A stretch of 64,000 bases of DNA from Eriocheir sinensis (lineage: Eukaryota > Arthropoda > Malacostraca > Decapoda > Varunidae). Made by a program: the position numbers and the translations under genes. The notes below the pieces were generated by a model. That model made no database searches, was not told the DNA's origin, and saw only the letters and a list, made by a program, of their open reading frames with translations. Location of the stretch: assembly GCF_024679095.1 (NCBI RefSeq), contig NC_066518.1, positions 13,093,857 to 13,157,856 on the forward strand, in the 5' to 3' direction. This document shows positions 33,801-47,205 of this stretch, in pieces (position 1 is the stretch's first letter; every line of letters starts with the position of its first letter).

Positions 33801-33937
33801 CCTCTCCCTCCCAGGTGTTAACGCCCGGCGCCTCGGTATATATATATCTGGAGTCGAGGCTCTCATTTCTTGTCTGCAAATAGGCGATGGAGTTATGGGG
33901 GACGAGAAGACGAAGAAGAGGGAGGTGGGTAGGGGTG

Positions 33938-33939
<2 letters not shown>

Positions 33940-33976
<37 letters not shown>
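33940..33976. repeat. (GA)n microsatellite
   Basis: About 18 GA units followed by degenerate AGGAAGG-type DNA to 34140. Confidence 0.94.
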
Positions 33977-33980
<4 letters not shown>

Positions 33981-34150
33981 CGGGAGTAAAAATATGGGAG
34001 GAGAGGAAGGGAAAACAAGAGAGACAGGATGAGAACGATAGAAGGCAAGGATGAAAAGATAGGAGAAGGAAGGAAAAGATAAAAAGATAGAAAGGAAAAT
34101 GGAAGGGAGAAAAAGGAGGAAGGAAGGGAAAGGAGAAAGATGGGTATTAT

Positions 34151-34165
34151 AAGTAAGTTTTAATG

Positions 34166-34203
<38 letters not shown>

Positions 34204-34268
34204 CGGTCGTTAGTGTAAATTTGACGTGAATGTGAATGAGTTGAAATTTGTCTTCATTCTGTCTCTTT

Positions 34269-34328
<60 letters not shown>

Positions 34329-34342
34329 CATTAAAACTTACT
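34151..34342. repeat. Inverted (GA)n...(CT)n pair with matching flanks
   Basis: AGTAAGTTTTAATG plus (GA)16 (34152-34201) is mirrored, after a 70-bp unique spacer, by (CT)26 plus CATTAAAACTTACT (34273-34342). The unique flanks are exact inverted copies, so the whole can form a hairpin. Confidence 0.9.
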
Positions 34343-34599
34343 CTACCATCCATCTTTCTTCTTTTCCTTCCTTTTTCCTTATTTTCTCTTCCTTTTTTTC
34401 CTTTTTGTCTTTTCCCTCTTTCTCATCTTTTCTCCCTTATGTATTTTTCCTTCGCCTTTCCTTCTTTATCCCTCATTTTCTTTATTTCCTTCCTTATCTT
34501 CACTCCTATGTTTTTTCCTTCCTCTTCCATTTCTTTACCTCTATTTTCTCCTTCCTTTTTACTTCCCATCTTCTCACCCTCATGACCTGGTTCTCTTGT

Positions 34600-34785
34600 G
34601 TTGTTGTTTTGTTTCTTGTATTGCCGAAGAGAAGTGTTGCGCAAGGGGTCGCCGCCGTGGCTTTCCCGAGGGCAACACCGCCTCACTGGCAACACTGCGG
34701 ACTCTTGGGTCGGTCGGTGGTAACACTTGTTGCTCCTCGCGGGTTGTGAATGGACGAATCGGGGAAGGTAATGATGCCTCGACTT
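34600..34785. other. Unique DNA, no gene assigned
   Basis: A short, balanced, fairly GC-rich stretch between pyrimidine tracts. No domain or splice-bounded exon is recognisable. Confidence 0.4.
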
Positions 34786-34787
34786 AG

Positions 34788-35010
34788 CCTCCTCCTCCTC
34801 CTCCTCCTCCTCTTCCTCCTCCTCCTCGTCTTCTACTCCTCCTCCTTCACTTCTACCTTCTTTCTTCTTCACTCCTACTTCTTCCTTCGTTTTCTTGAAT
34901 TCTACCTTTTTTTTCCTCTTTTTCCTTCTTCAGCTTCTTCTCTTCCTCTTCTTCCTTCTCCTCCACTTCCGCCTTCTTCACCTCTTCCTCCTCTTCCTCC
35001 TCCTCCTTTT
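34788..35010. repeat. CCT/CTTC pyrimidine tract
   Basis: CCT units at 34789-34830, then C/T-rich DNA. Confidence 0.82.
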
Positions 35011-35039
35011 ATTATATTGCGACATCAATTATATTTTCA

Positions 35040-35128
35040 ACACCACCAACAACTACTACTACTACAACCACTACAACAACTACCATCACTACTACCACTT
35101 TTACTAGTACAACTATTACTATTACTAT
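35040..35128. repeat. ACT/ACA trinucleotide tract
   Basis: ACC, ACT and ACA units. Confidence 0.82.
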
Positions 35129-35634
35129 TTTAGGGTGTAGACATCTAGTTGCAGGAGGAAAAGAGATACATAGACAGAAATAGACAGATACATAGATAGA
35201 TGAAGAGAGAGATAGAGAGGGAGAGAGAGAGAAGTCGTGTGTGAAGTAGGAGTGTGAGTAAACAGAGAGAGAGAGAGAGAGAGTAAAACAATCGGTAACG
35301 AGACTCAGCGCACAGCAGAAGGGTAAAATAAACAAAAGCGGAAGAAGGATTTTGAAAAGAACCTAAAAAAAATGGGAGATAAACACTTTAGTCCGACGAG
35401 GGAAAGGGAGAACGAGGCGAAGGCGAGGGTGATGGTGAACGAGGAGGAGGAGGAGGGAGATGGGAGGGAGGAAGGAGGGATGGAGGAGGATGTTGGTGAT
35501 GTATAGGGAGGGTCCGCAGGTGTCGCGATGTCCAGGTGATAGTGTCGCAGGTGACTTAATAAAGGCTGGCGATACCCCGCGTGTGCCCCGTTTGTTGCGC
35601 TCCTTGACGGCTTGTTTGTTGCTGGGGCCGCCGC

Positions 35635-35930
35635 CTGACCGTCTGGATGGCCGTCTGGCTGGCTGGCTGGCTGCCTGACCGGCTGGATGGCTGACTGGGG
35701 AATAGATTACTGGTAGTCTAGCTCCGTGACTAACTAACTGATTGCTTTCCTGGTTGATTTTGTTGCTAGCTGATTGGTTGTTTGACTAAGTGACTGACTG
35801 GCTTCATAGCTCACTAGCTCACTGTATGACTGACTGACTTGCTGACTTGTTGACTGGCTAGCTGAGTGGTTGACTGGCTAGCTGACTGGTTGATTGGCTA
35901 GCTGGCTGGCTGGCTTATTTCTTGGCTGGG
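35635..35930 (+). repeat. Degenerate GGCT/GACT tetranucleotide region
   Basis: CTGGCTGGCTG and GACTGACTG phrases interspersed with TGATTG. Related patches occur at 3950-4200, 36000-36150 and 51340-51400. Confidence 0.75.
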
Positions 35931-36169
35931 TTGGGTGACATGTTTGCTACGTCTCAGTACCTATCTACCTATCTAGCTGTGTAAATGGATTACGAACTGT
36001 TTGTTTGTATGGCTGGATGTATGGCTGGATGTATGGCTGGATGGCGGGCGGTGTGTTGTTAGTTGTTACGTCTGTAGAATGTTTGGCTGGCTGGTTCATA
36101 AGGTGTTGCGTGGGAGAGGAGGGAAAGGGGGTGCTGCTGGCTGGCTGGTGATGTGAGTGTTGTGTTACG

Positions 36170-36835
36170 AGGTTGCATCGCCTATTCACTTTCGGCAGAG
36201 GAACACAGGATTAACGTGAGCACCATCCTTACGGCTTAATTAAGATAGAATACTGACAAACCTTGTTTCTTCACTCGTAATCAAATGTAACCTTAACAGT
36301 TCATGCATACGATTAATTATTTTAAAGTTCACTGGAAATACACCCTCATCTGTACCCCGTAAGAGCCACCACGTAATTAAGGTAAGATCAATTATAATAA
36401 AAGATTCACCTGCAAGAAGATGAATCCCGAGAACGACCCGCGCCAGAAAATGTAGGAACGTAGATAACGGGTAAATCTGCTTGTCTTGTCTCGTCTGTCT
36501 GTCCGTCCGGCGTCACTTGGCAGGCTTCAGACAGGTTAAGTGGGTGTTCCCCGGCCTCTAATCCCGTGTAATGCCTGGGCGAGTATATGGTTGAGCTTCT
36601 GGTGCGGCAGTGTAAGAAAAGGCGACTCACCCACTAATACTTGCTAAATATAATGAATGGGAAATAAATATAATCTGCATAATATTACCTGTGAAGTACG
36701 AGGGGAAGTTGTGTATGTATTTAAAGACGTTTCCAGAATATATTAGCGAATTAGATCATCGTAGAAGATACAGATAGATATATATGTATAGGTAGAGATT
36801 GAGGTATAGAACTAATACGAAAACCAATACTACTT
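36170..36835. other. Unique AT-balanced DNA, no gene assigned
   Basis: Non-repetitive sequence. No coding frame longer than about 74 residues and no RNA gene seen. Confidence 0.4.
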
Positions 36836-36837
36836 TT

Positions 36838-36935
36838 TCTACTACTACCATTACTACTACTACTACTACCACTACTACTACTACTACTACATCCACCACA
36901 ACCAACAACACTACCACCACCACCACCACTACGAA
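36838..36935. repeat. (ACT)n/(ACC)n tract
   Basis: ACT units with ACC and ACA variants. Confidence 0.9.
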
Positions 36936-36999
36936 AAACATCCCACCACTTCTACAACAAGCGCAACCAACCTTTATTTAATTACTCCAACCTCCTTTC

Positions 37000-38720
<1,721 letters not shown>

Positions 38721-38749
38721 GAAGGAGAGATGAACATAGATAGAAAAGA

Positions 38750-38750
<1 letters not shown>

Positions 38751-38821
<71 letters not shown>
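38751..38821. repeat. (GA)n microsatellite
   Basis: About 34 GA units with one GATA interruption. Confidence 0.96.
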
Positions 38822-38822
<1 letters not shown>

Positions 38823-39019
38823 AGCCCAAGCGTGGCAGGGAATTAGAAAGCTCACCCCCAGATTAACTTCACTTCATTGCACACGGAGTTTAAAAAGAGC
38901 GGCCGGCGGAGCTCAATGACCGCTTGTTTTTGTTTTCTTTTCTTTTTTTTCTTGCTCGTTTGTTTGTTTGAAGGAGAAAAGTGTGGATTCTTAAACTAAA
39001 TACACTGGGCACCCTCTCT

Positions 39020-39375
39020 TCCTTCTCTTCTTCCTCCTCCTCTTCCTCCTACCTCCTGATCCAACCCCTCTCCACTTCCTCTCTCACTCCCGTTTCAACT
39101 TCCACTGTATCTTTCTCTCTTCCTTTCCTCCTTTCTCTCTTCCCTTCCTCCTTTCTCTCTTCCTTTTTATCCATCTATCTATATTTATCTTTATTAATCT
39201 ATCTTTTCTCCATTTTTTTTCTCAGTCTGTCTATCTATCTATCTATCTATTTTTCTGTGTACTAACTCCTTTCCACTCCTTTTTTTCCTCCCTTTCACTC
39301 ACCAGGGCATCCTTTTCCCCACTATCTATCTATCTGTATCTATCTATCTATTTATCTATCTATCTAGCTAACTCC
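39020..39375. repeat. Pyrimidine tract with CTAT units
   Basis: C/T-rich DNA with (CTAT)n at 39230-39252 and 39318-39366. The phrase TCCTTTCTCTCTTCC recurs three times. Confidence 0.8.
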
Positions 39376-39544
39376 TCTTCCAACAGTATAAAAAAACGCA
39401 AGATTCACTCTGCAACATTTTCCTTCAGTAAGACTCGAGGTAAAGTGGAGCGCAAGTTGGTTGGTTGCATACACACAACTTGACGTCTCCAATTAAGTGT
39501 CTAATACATCGTCGGTAATTAATTGTCCTTCTTCTTGCCGGGTA

Positions 39545-39805
39545 CAGTTAGTGGTGGTGGTGGTGGTGGTACTGTTTTGGTCTCAGCGATGATGGTGGTG
39601 GTGGTGGTGGTTGGTTAGGTGATGGTGATTGGGGATATGATTCTTTGGTAGTGGTGGTAGTGGTAGTGGTGGTGGTGGTGGTGGTACTGTTATGGTCTCA
39701 GCGATGATGGTGGTGGTGGTGGTGGTTGGTTAGGTGATGGTGATTGGGGATATGATTCTTCGGTAGTGGTGGTAGTGGTAGTGGTGGTGATGGTTTTGGT
39801 AGTAG
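39545..39805 (+). repeat. 115-bp tandem duplication in GGT-rich DNA
   Basis: The unit ACTGTT(T/A)TGGTCTCAGCG ... GGTTGGTTAGGTGATGG ... GATATGATTCTT recurs with anchors at 39571 and 39686. The copies are nearly identical, so the duplication is recent. Confidence 0.9.
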
Positions 39806-40085
39806 GGGTGATGTGATGGGAAATTGAATTAGCTTGTGTGATGTCTATGACGGTGGTGGTGATGCTGGTGATTGGTGTTTACGTTTCGGTGGCAATGGTG
39901 ATTATGATGATGGTTATAGTGGTGATGATGTACTGGAAATGGTTACTGTGTGGTGTCAGTGGTGGTGATGGTAAGGGTTGTGATGGTGGTGATGAGGTAA
40001 GTTTCTGTGGCAGTGGTGATGATGGTGATGGTCTAGTGGTGATGCTGTAATGGGTAATGGAAATAGCTAGTGTGGTGTCAGTGGC
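39806..40085. repeat. Degenerate GGT/GAT tract
   Basis: GGTGGTGATG-type DNA with recurrent GGTAATGG and TGTGGTGTCAGTGG phrases leads into the 21-bp array. Confidence 0.75.
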
Positions 40086-40091
40086 GGTGGT

Positions 40092-40816
40092 GCTGAAGTT
40101 AGTGGTGGTGGTGCTGAAGTTAGTGGTGGTGGTGCTGAAGTCAGTGGTGGTGGTGCTGAAGTCAGTGGTGGTGGTGCTGAAGTCAGTGGTGGTGGTGCTG
40201 AAGTCAGTGGTGGTGGTGCTGAAGTCAGTGGTGGTGGTGCTGAAGTTAGTGGTGGTGGTGCTGAAGTCAGTGGTGGTGGTGCTGAAGTTAGTGGTGGTGG
40301 TGGTGAAGTCAGTGGTGGTGGTGGTGAAGTCAGTGGTGGTGGTGCTGAAGTCAGTGGTGGTGGTGGTGAAGTTAGTGGTGGTGGTGGTGAAGTCAGTGGT
40401 GGTGGTGGTGAAGTTAGTGGTGGTGGTGCTGAAGTCAGTGGTGGTGGTGGTGAAGTCAGTGGTGGTGGTGGTGAAGTTAGTGGTGGTGGTGCTGAAGTCA
40501 GTGGTGGTGGTGGTGAAGTCAGTGGTGGTGGTGCTGAAGTTAGTGGTGGTGGTGGTGAAGTCAGTGGTGGTGGTGGTGAAGTCAGTGGTGGTGGTGCTGA
40601 AGTCAGTGGTGGTGGTGCTGAAGTCAGTGGTGGTGCTGCTGAAGTCAGTGGTGGTGGTGCTGAAGTCAGTGGTGGTGCTGCTGAAGTTAGTGGTGGTGGT
40701 GCTGATGTCAGTGGTGGTGGTGCTGAAGTCAGTGGTGGTGGTGCTGAAGTCAGTGGTGGTGGTGGTGAAGTCAGTGGTGGTGGTGCTGAAGTCAGTGGTG
40801 GTGGTGGTGGTGGTGC
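40092..40816 (+). repeat. 21-bp minisatellite, 34 units in perfect register
   Basis: Units begin at 40092 and every 21 bp to 40785 with no indel. In one frame each unit reads Ala-Glu-Val-Ser-Gly-Gly-Gly. Variation is confined to a few positions: GCT versus GGT at the first codon, GTT versus GTC at the third, and an occasional GGT to GCT or GAA to GAT. Because 21 is a multiple of three, frames stay open on both strands (257 and 253 residues), so openness is no evidence for coding. No start, signal or splice context supports a gene. Confidence 0.97.
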
Positions 40817-40937
40817 CGTACTCCGCATGACAGCACTTTTGTTTGTTCGTTTGTTTATTTAATGAAGTGGAGGTTGGGGTGTTTTAAAAGTGTTGGCAGT
40901 GGTGGTTGCGTTGCTAGTGTTTTCTTTAACAGCTCTC

Positions 40938-41013
<76 letters not shown>
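40938..41013. repeat. (CA)n microsatellite
   Basis: About 38 CA units. Confidence 0.97.
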
Positions 41014-41017
<4 letters not shown>

Positions 41018-41019
41018 CG

Positions 41020-41345
41020 TACGCGCCTCCATTCCTCTGCTTCTTTTTTTATTATTTTTATTTGACGCAGCGCTTCATTCTTATCTCTGTGTCATTCAGC
41101 GGCTTTCCATCCCAACGCAACTACTATTATGTAACTTATTTCCAAGCCGACTAGCCACAAATATATACTTTTACTCCGGGATGTTTTGTTGTCCTTTTTT
41201 TTTTTTTTGGGGGGGGGCGGTGGAGGGGGGCATGAGGGAGTTAAGTATTGAATTGTTATCGTTATATTACAGTGGCTACCTTTGATGCATTTACCCTTTT
41301 TTTTTCTGTATGCATAATAATAATCTTGACAATGCACTTTATATA
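41020..41345. other. Unique DNA with T and G runs
   Basis: Includes adjoining poly-T and poly-G runs at 41196-41217. No gene is recognised. Confidence 0.45.
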
Positions 41346-41915
41346 TCAACATCTACATCGTTTATTTTATTTTTTTCTAACTTTTTTTTCGAATGTGTGT
41401 GACTCTTTAATAATAATCTTTAAAATAGTTATCGTACACAGTGTAGCTACTTTACTATATCAACATCTTCATCGTTTATTTTTTTTCTGTCTTTTTGAAT
41501 GCGTGTGAATCCTTTAAATACACGAAATGGAGAGGACGTTGAAATCATCAAGTCCTTGTCTGTAATGTATAGAAAGGCGCCGAGTTCCCTATACATATAT
41601 CGGGCACTTACCTCATCGTTTATCTATTTCTCAACGTTTTCGAATGAGTGTGAATCCTTTAAATACACGAATTGGAGAGGACGTTCAAATCATCATGTTC
41701 TCGCCTACAAAGCATAGAGAGACACCGAGTTCCCTGCACATATATCAAGGACTTACCTCTTCGTTTTTTTTTTTTCTTCTATTTTTCAACGTTTTCGAAT
41801 GAGTGTGAATCCTTTAAATACACGAGTTGGAGAGGACGTTCAAATCATCATGTTCTCGTCTACAAAGTATAGAGAGGCGCCGAATTCCCTGCACATATAT
41901 CAAGGACTTACCGAA
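41346..41915 (+). repeat. ~150-bp tandem repeat, 3 good copies plus one degenerate
   Basis: Unit landmarks are GAATG(A/C)GTGTGAATCC, TTTAAATACACGA, TTGGAGAGGACGTT, CCGA(G/A)TTCCCT and CACATATATC. GAATG anchors lie at 41391 (degenerate), 41497, 41642 and 41797. The last two copies are about 95% alike by eye. It ends sharply at GGACTTACC (about 41913). Confidence 0.9.
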
Positions 41916-42299
41916 CGCGCGTGTGATTAAAAACGATGTATGGACTTCTGGCTTCCCGCGCCGCGCATTGCCACGCGTGTGTGTGTTTGCACCGGCTGAT
42001 CTGCATGCATATGAGAGGCAAGTGGCTGCTTTTTGTGTGTGTGGATATGTGTATTTGTGCATTTTGTAGTAGCAGGGCAGGTTTGGTTGTAATTGCTGTT
42101 TTGTTTGTATTTTTTCATGGTGTTGAGTTTGTTGACTCATGATAATAATAAAAAAAAAAAGAAATAACAGTGATAAAGGTAACACTAATGCCTTTAATGT
42201 GTCGTAGTGAAGGGAATATAAACAGTTACCTTTACCTGTTAATTAATACCATCCTCGAATCCATCATCCATCCCTTTCCTGAACGTTCTAACTCCTTTT

Positions 42300-42480
42300 C
42301 ATCCTCCTCCACCACCACCCACACCTACCCACGCTCACCCCCACACAGCCTCACTCAACCCACACAGCATCCCTTCACCACACCACACCCACCCACTCTC
42401 ACACTCACCCACAACCCTCCACCACCTCAACCTCACTCACACTCACCCACAACCCATCACCACCCCACACACCCCAACAA
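42300..42480. repeat. CCCACAC/CACTCAC-rich tract
   Basis: Degenerate CACCCACAC units with CTCACAC phrases. The overlapping plus-strand frame is His/Pro/Thr-rich. Confidence 0.75.
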
Positions 42481-42750
42481 ACATGCGAGCCACCACCAGC
42501 CAGGCAGCCCGAGCCAGCGTCAGAGTGCTTCGAATTCCCATCGGCAGCGGACTGATTTAAATTCTTAGTGCTGCCCATTAGCCGCGGCGCCCATTATGCG
42601 GCCTTAATGTGGAGAGGAACCCCGGGCCGCGCGACTCTCATCAGGTTGACCAGCGTAATAAAACTCCAGTCCAGCGCCAGCACGCGACTCGTTTCCAAAA
42701 AGAGAATTGTATGCATATCGTACCGCCATGCTGGCTGCTGCTATACTATA
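42481..42750. other. Unique GC-balanced DNA, no gene assigned
   Basis: No repeat structure; no domain in the short frames present. Confidence 0.4.
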
Positions 42751-42904
42751 CTTACACACACACACATACGCACACGCACACACATACATTCAGAGAGGGG
42801 TAGGTAAATAGGAATGTTAGAATGTAGAGAGGTATGTTAAATAAATGTGTTTGTGTGTTTGTTGGAAGTGGTGAGGGCGGCATGGTATGGATTGCTGTTA
42901 TGGG

Positions 42905-43285
42905 GGAGGTTATAGTAGTAGTTGTAGTAGTGGTAGTGGTGGTGGTTACTGAACGTTATCTACTGTTAGGAATGGTTGTTATTGTGTTTATTATTATGTT
43001 AACGGTGGTGGTGGTGGTGGTTGTGATGGAGGTAGTCGTGGTGATGGTAGCAATAGTGGTAGTTGTAGTAATAGTAGTGGTGGTGGTGGTGGCTGTGACT
43101 GATGGGGGTTGTGATGGTATTTTAATGGTTTTGATGTTAGTGGTGCTGATGGTAATGTTAGTGGTGGTGGTGGTGGTGGTGTTGATGTTGTAATTGTTGT
43201 TGGTGATAGTGGTGATGTTGTAATTGTTGTTGGTGATGGTGGTGATGTTAGTGGTGGTGGTGTTAGTGGTGGTGGTGGTGGTGTC
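42905..43285. repeat. GGT/GTA-rich degenerate tract
   Basis: GTAGTAGTTG and GGTGGTGGT phrases; a 30-bp unit TGATGTTGTAATTGTTGTTGG occurs twice near 43181 and 43211. Val-rich frames are artefacts. Confidence 0.8.
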
Positions 43286-43362
43286 GTCCAGGGACAGTTG
43301 GGCTCGTGGACACCGACATCCGCTGTACCTACACGAATATTAATGTGGAGTGCTGACCCTGC

Positions 43363-43489
<127 letters not shown>

Positions 43490-43619
43490 TTCTTCTTCCT
43501 TCCTTCCCTTCTTCTTTTTCTCCATTACACAGCTATGCCTCGTCTCCTCCTTCCTCTTTCCTTCCTTTTTCCTCACCATTCATTCTCCCATCAATTTTTG
43601 CTTCCGTTTCCTACACCGT

Positions 43620-43728
<109 letters not shown>

Positions 43729-43829
43729 CCGTTTCCGTTCGCTTTCCTTTTTCTCTCCGTCTTTCATATATCTTTTTTCCTTCTCTCTTTCTCTCTCTTT
43801 TCGTCCTCTGCTTCCGTTAATTTCCTTGT

Positions 43830-44160
43830 TTCCGATTCGCTCTTCCTCTCCTCCTCCTCCTCCTATTCCATTTTTTCGCTTCTTTATTCCTTCCTTCCTT
43901 CCTTCCTTCTTGCGTTCTTTCTTATGTTTCTTTGATTCCTTGTTCCCTTCCCTTCTTTCCTTCCTTTCTTCCTTCTTACATTTCCTTCCTTCCTTCCTTC
44001 CTTCATATCTTAGTTCTCATTCCGCTCTTTCTTTTTATTTTTCCTAAGCACCGTCTGACTTTCCTCCCTTCCTCCCTTTTTTCCTTTCTTCTTTCTTACA
44101 TTTCCTTCCTTCCTTCCTTCGTATCTTAGTTCTCATTTCGCTCTTTCTCCTCTCCTTTTT
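43830..44160. repeat. TTCC pyrimidine tract with ~120-bp duplication
   Basis: The phrases ACATTTCCTTCCTTCCTTCC and ATCTTAGTTCTCATT(C/T)CGCTC recur at about 43978 and 44098. Confidence 0.8.
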
Positions 44161-44379
44161 CTTGTCCTCGGCGCCGTCAGAGTTTCCCGGTCTAATTGAA
44201 TCTCTTTTCAGTAAACTTTTTGTCATTATCAGCCCTGTTATTTTTTTTTCGTCCCTGCTCGTAATCTCCCATTAGCGGCATTGTCCAGGGCTCTTGTCTT
44301 GTTTCCGGAGCTGCGATTCAACATTCATCACTTTTTTTTGTTTTATTTCCATCATTCATGCAAGTCGTGTCGCCTCCTC

Positions 44380-44640
44380 CTGCTCCTCCGCTTCTTCTTC
44401 TTCTTCTTCTTCTTCACCCTCCTCCTCCTCTTTATTTTTTACCCTCCTCCTCCTCCTCTTTCTTCACCATCACTGTTTTTTCTTTATATATTCTTCGTTT
44501 TAATTCTCGTTCGCTTTCTTTCTTTTTCTTTCTATCTCACCTTTCTTCCTTTCTCTCTTTTTTATCTCTTTTATTCTTCTCTTATTCGCTTATATTTTAT
44601 CTCTCCTTTCTCCTCTCTCTATTCTCTTCGTTTCTCTTCT
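44380..44640. repeat. CTT/CCT pyrimidine tract
   Basis: (CTT)n at 44391-44415, CCT blocks, then TTTC-rich DNA leading to TTCTC pentamers. Confidence 0.8.
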
Positions 44641-44643
44641 CTT

Positions 44644-44792
<149 letters not shown>

Positions 44793-44865
44793 ACCTGGAC
44801 GCTATACCTGGCCTTGCAATAGCTGATGTTACCTGACTCGACGACGCTGCATATTCTCCTGGGTC

Positions 44866-45345
44866 GTCCTCCTCCTCCTCCTCTTCCTCTTCCTCCTCTT
44901 CCTCATGTTGCTTGTTTACTTCTTCCTCCTCCTACCTGTCTCTCGCCATCTGTATATCTCCTCCTCCTTGTGTTATCTGTTTATCTTCTCTTCCTCTTCC
45001 TCTTTCTCTTCCTCATGGTCCCTGCTCACTTCCTCTTCCTCCTTTCTCTGCGCCTCTGTTGCTCGCTGTCGTTGCCTTCCCTTCATCCCCTCCTGCTCCT
45101 CCTCTTCCTTCTTCTTCTCCTGTTATCTATTCATCTTCCTCCTCCTCCTCCTCCTCTTCCTCCTCCTCCTCCTCCTCTTCCTCCTTCTTCAACTGCAACG
45201 TCTCCATTCCCTTATCACCTCTTGTTATACATCTTCCTCTTCTTCCTCCTTGCTCGATACAAAGACCAGAGACCCAAGACCACCTTTCTCTCCCCCTCTC
45301 CCCCTCTCTACCTCTCGCTTGTGCTGGTGCTCTCTATAATGTGAG
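44866..45345. repeat. (CCT)n and CTTCC pyrimidine tract
   Basis: CCT blocks near 44866-44905 and 45135-45187. Three overlapping long frames are low-complexity Ser/Leu/Pro. Confidence 0.82.
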
Positions 45346-45660
45346 TTAGGCATCCGGGGCAGTTGTGAGGGGGCGGAGACTGCATGGGAGGGGGCGAGAA
45401 GGGGGGGCGACGGGCCTAGCAGTGTATTAGGGAGTTGCTTGATCCCCGTGAATATTGGGAGTATCTTGGGCGCGCATTCCTCCCCTCCCTGAGCCCGGAG
45501 TATCAAAGGGTCGAGGCTGCTGTGAAGGTTATTTGGTCCAGGGGGCGGCTGTTGGAAGTCCCTCGGAATATTGGGGAAACAAGGCAGGATAGGGTACGGA
45601 TGTTGTGCTGGTAATGGGGATGGTGGGGGGGTCGGGGGTGTCTTTGTTGGGGGTTAGTTA
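45346..45660. other. G-rich unique DNA
   Basis: Moderately G-rich, non-repetitive. It ends in GTTAGTTAGGTTAGG, a small TTAGG-like patch. No gene is recognised. Confidence 0.4.
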
Positions 45661-46860
45661 GGTTAGGTTAGCTTCCGTCTTCGTCTCTTCTCTCCTTCTC
45701 TTTTCTCTCCTTCCATCACTTCTTCCTCTTCCTCCTCCTTCTTTCCTCTTTCCTACATAATTTCCATGCAATTTTTCCATGCTGCATGGTTCTTTTTCCT
45801 TTCCTGCCAGCTTTGGTTGGAGGGATGGGGGGGTGGGGAGGAGCCTTCGCCTTTGCTGTCTTTCATCTTCCACCTTTGGTTAGATAGTTAGTGTAGCTTG
45901 TCACAAACAGCCTCGTAAGTACCAGCAGGTCTGCTGTTGTTTGTTCTTCCTTTGTGTTTCTTTGTGTTCTCCATCACTAACTACCTTTTATCTTTGTATA
46001 GGGGCCGTTAGGGTCTCTACTAGTACTACCACTAACACCACTGCCACTTCTACTGTCCTCCACACCACCACCATACGTGTGTTTGTGTGTGCTCATGGCT
46101 ACTTTTTTTTTATGGTGGTGGTTCTATAATAGTGGTGCATTGCTTTGTTGGTGATAGTGGCGTTTATTTCCTTCCTCCTCCTCCTTGTCCTCCTCCTCCA
46201 CCACCATCTCTTCTCCCTGTTGCACGACGAAGGAATTTTGCAGACGCCTTTAGTCTCCTCCCCGGTGTGGCGCGGGTCCGCATGCATGTATGTATAAACC
46301 CGTGCATGCGTGGGCCTCTATGCCGCGTGTGGGGTGCGCCTTATGAGCAGCAACGGCTCTTAAATGCAGCCTTTATGTCGCTTCGTCCCCGGCACACGCG
46401 CGCGCACACACACACGCACACACACACGTCTGAGGTAGTGGTGTTCCCGTTCTTCATTCTTTTTGTCATTATGTTTATTCTCCTCGTTTTTCATCTCTTC
46501 GTCTTTTTCTTCCTCGTCTTTCTCCTCCTCCTCCTCCTCCTCCTCTTCCCTATAATTCCTTCCCCTTCTGTCTCTCTCCGGCATATGACCACAGATGTTG
46601 CGCCGACTAAACGAAACTTTTTTCCTCCTCTTCCTTCTCCTTAAGCAGCGGTGTGCTTCTTCATTCTTTTCTTTATATTTCAATTTCTTCTGGCCTTTCT
46701 CAGCCTTCTTTTCCTTCTCCTCTTCCTCTTTCTTATTTTTTCCTTTTGAGCTCCTTTCAGAAACGTCGCAAAGATTGTTCCTAGCGGGTGACTTGTGGAT
46801 GCCCTCACCCTCTGCACCCACACGACTCATCCACCCTTTTACTCTTCCTCCCCACCCGAT

Positions 46861-47205
46861 CACCCGTCAGCTGTCACCCCCACCTCACCCAGCTTCATCC
46901 AACCTAGCCCATAAGCTCCCCCATTCTCCCTGAAGCCATCCTTCCGTGCATATCCTCTTCCTGCTTCATCCAACGTCACCCATCTCCTTATCTCCTCCAC
47001 TTAACCTCCAACACCCCCCCATCATCACCCATCCATCTCCCTCCCTTTTCCTCCCATTCCCTCTTTTTCTCCCTCTTCACCTACTCCCCTCTCACCCTCC
47101 TTTTCCTTCCTGTCCATTCTTCACACTATCCTCCATCCCTCTCCTTCTCCCTTTCCTCACCCTACCTAACTATCCCTCCTTCCATCTCTGCCCTTTCCTC
47201 CATCA
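46861..47205 (+). repeat. ~345-bp direct repeat, copy A
   Basis: Pyrimidine-rich but ordered sequence (CAGCTTCATCCAACCTA, CATAAGCTCCCCCATT, CCAACGTCACCCATCTCC, CACACTATCCTCCATCCC, CCTACCTAACTATCC). It recurs with few differences 1678 bp downstream. Confidence 0.9.

Noticed and set aside
33804..33820. Third recursive splice site at the TCTCCCTCCCAG acceptor
   Set aside because: The following GTGTTA is a poor donor and the pyrimidine tract is generic to the region.
40057..40830. 257- and 253-residue frames on opposite strands
   Set aside because: Both follow automatically from a 21-bp repeat whose length is a multiple of three.
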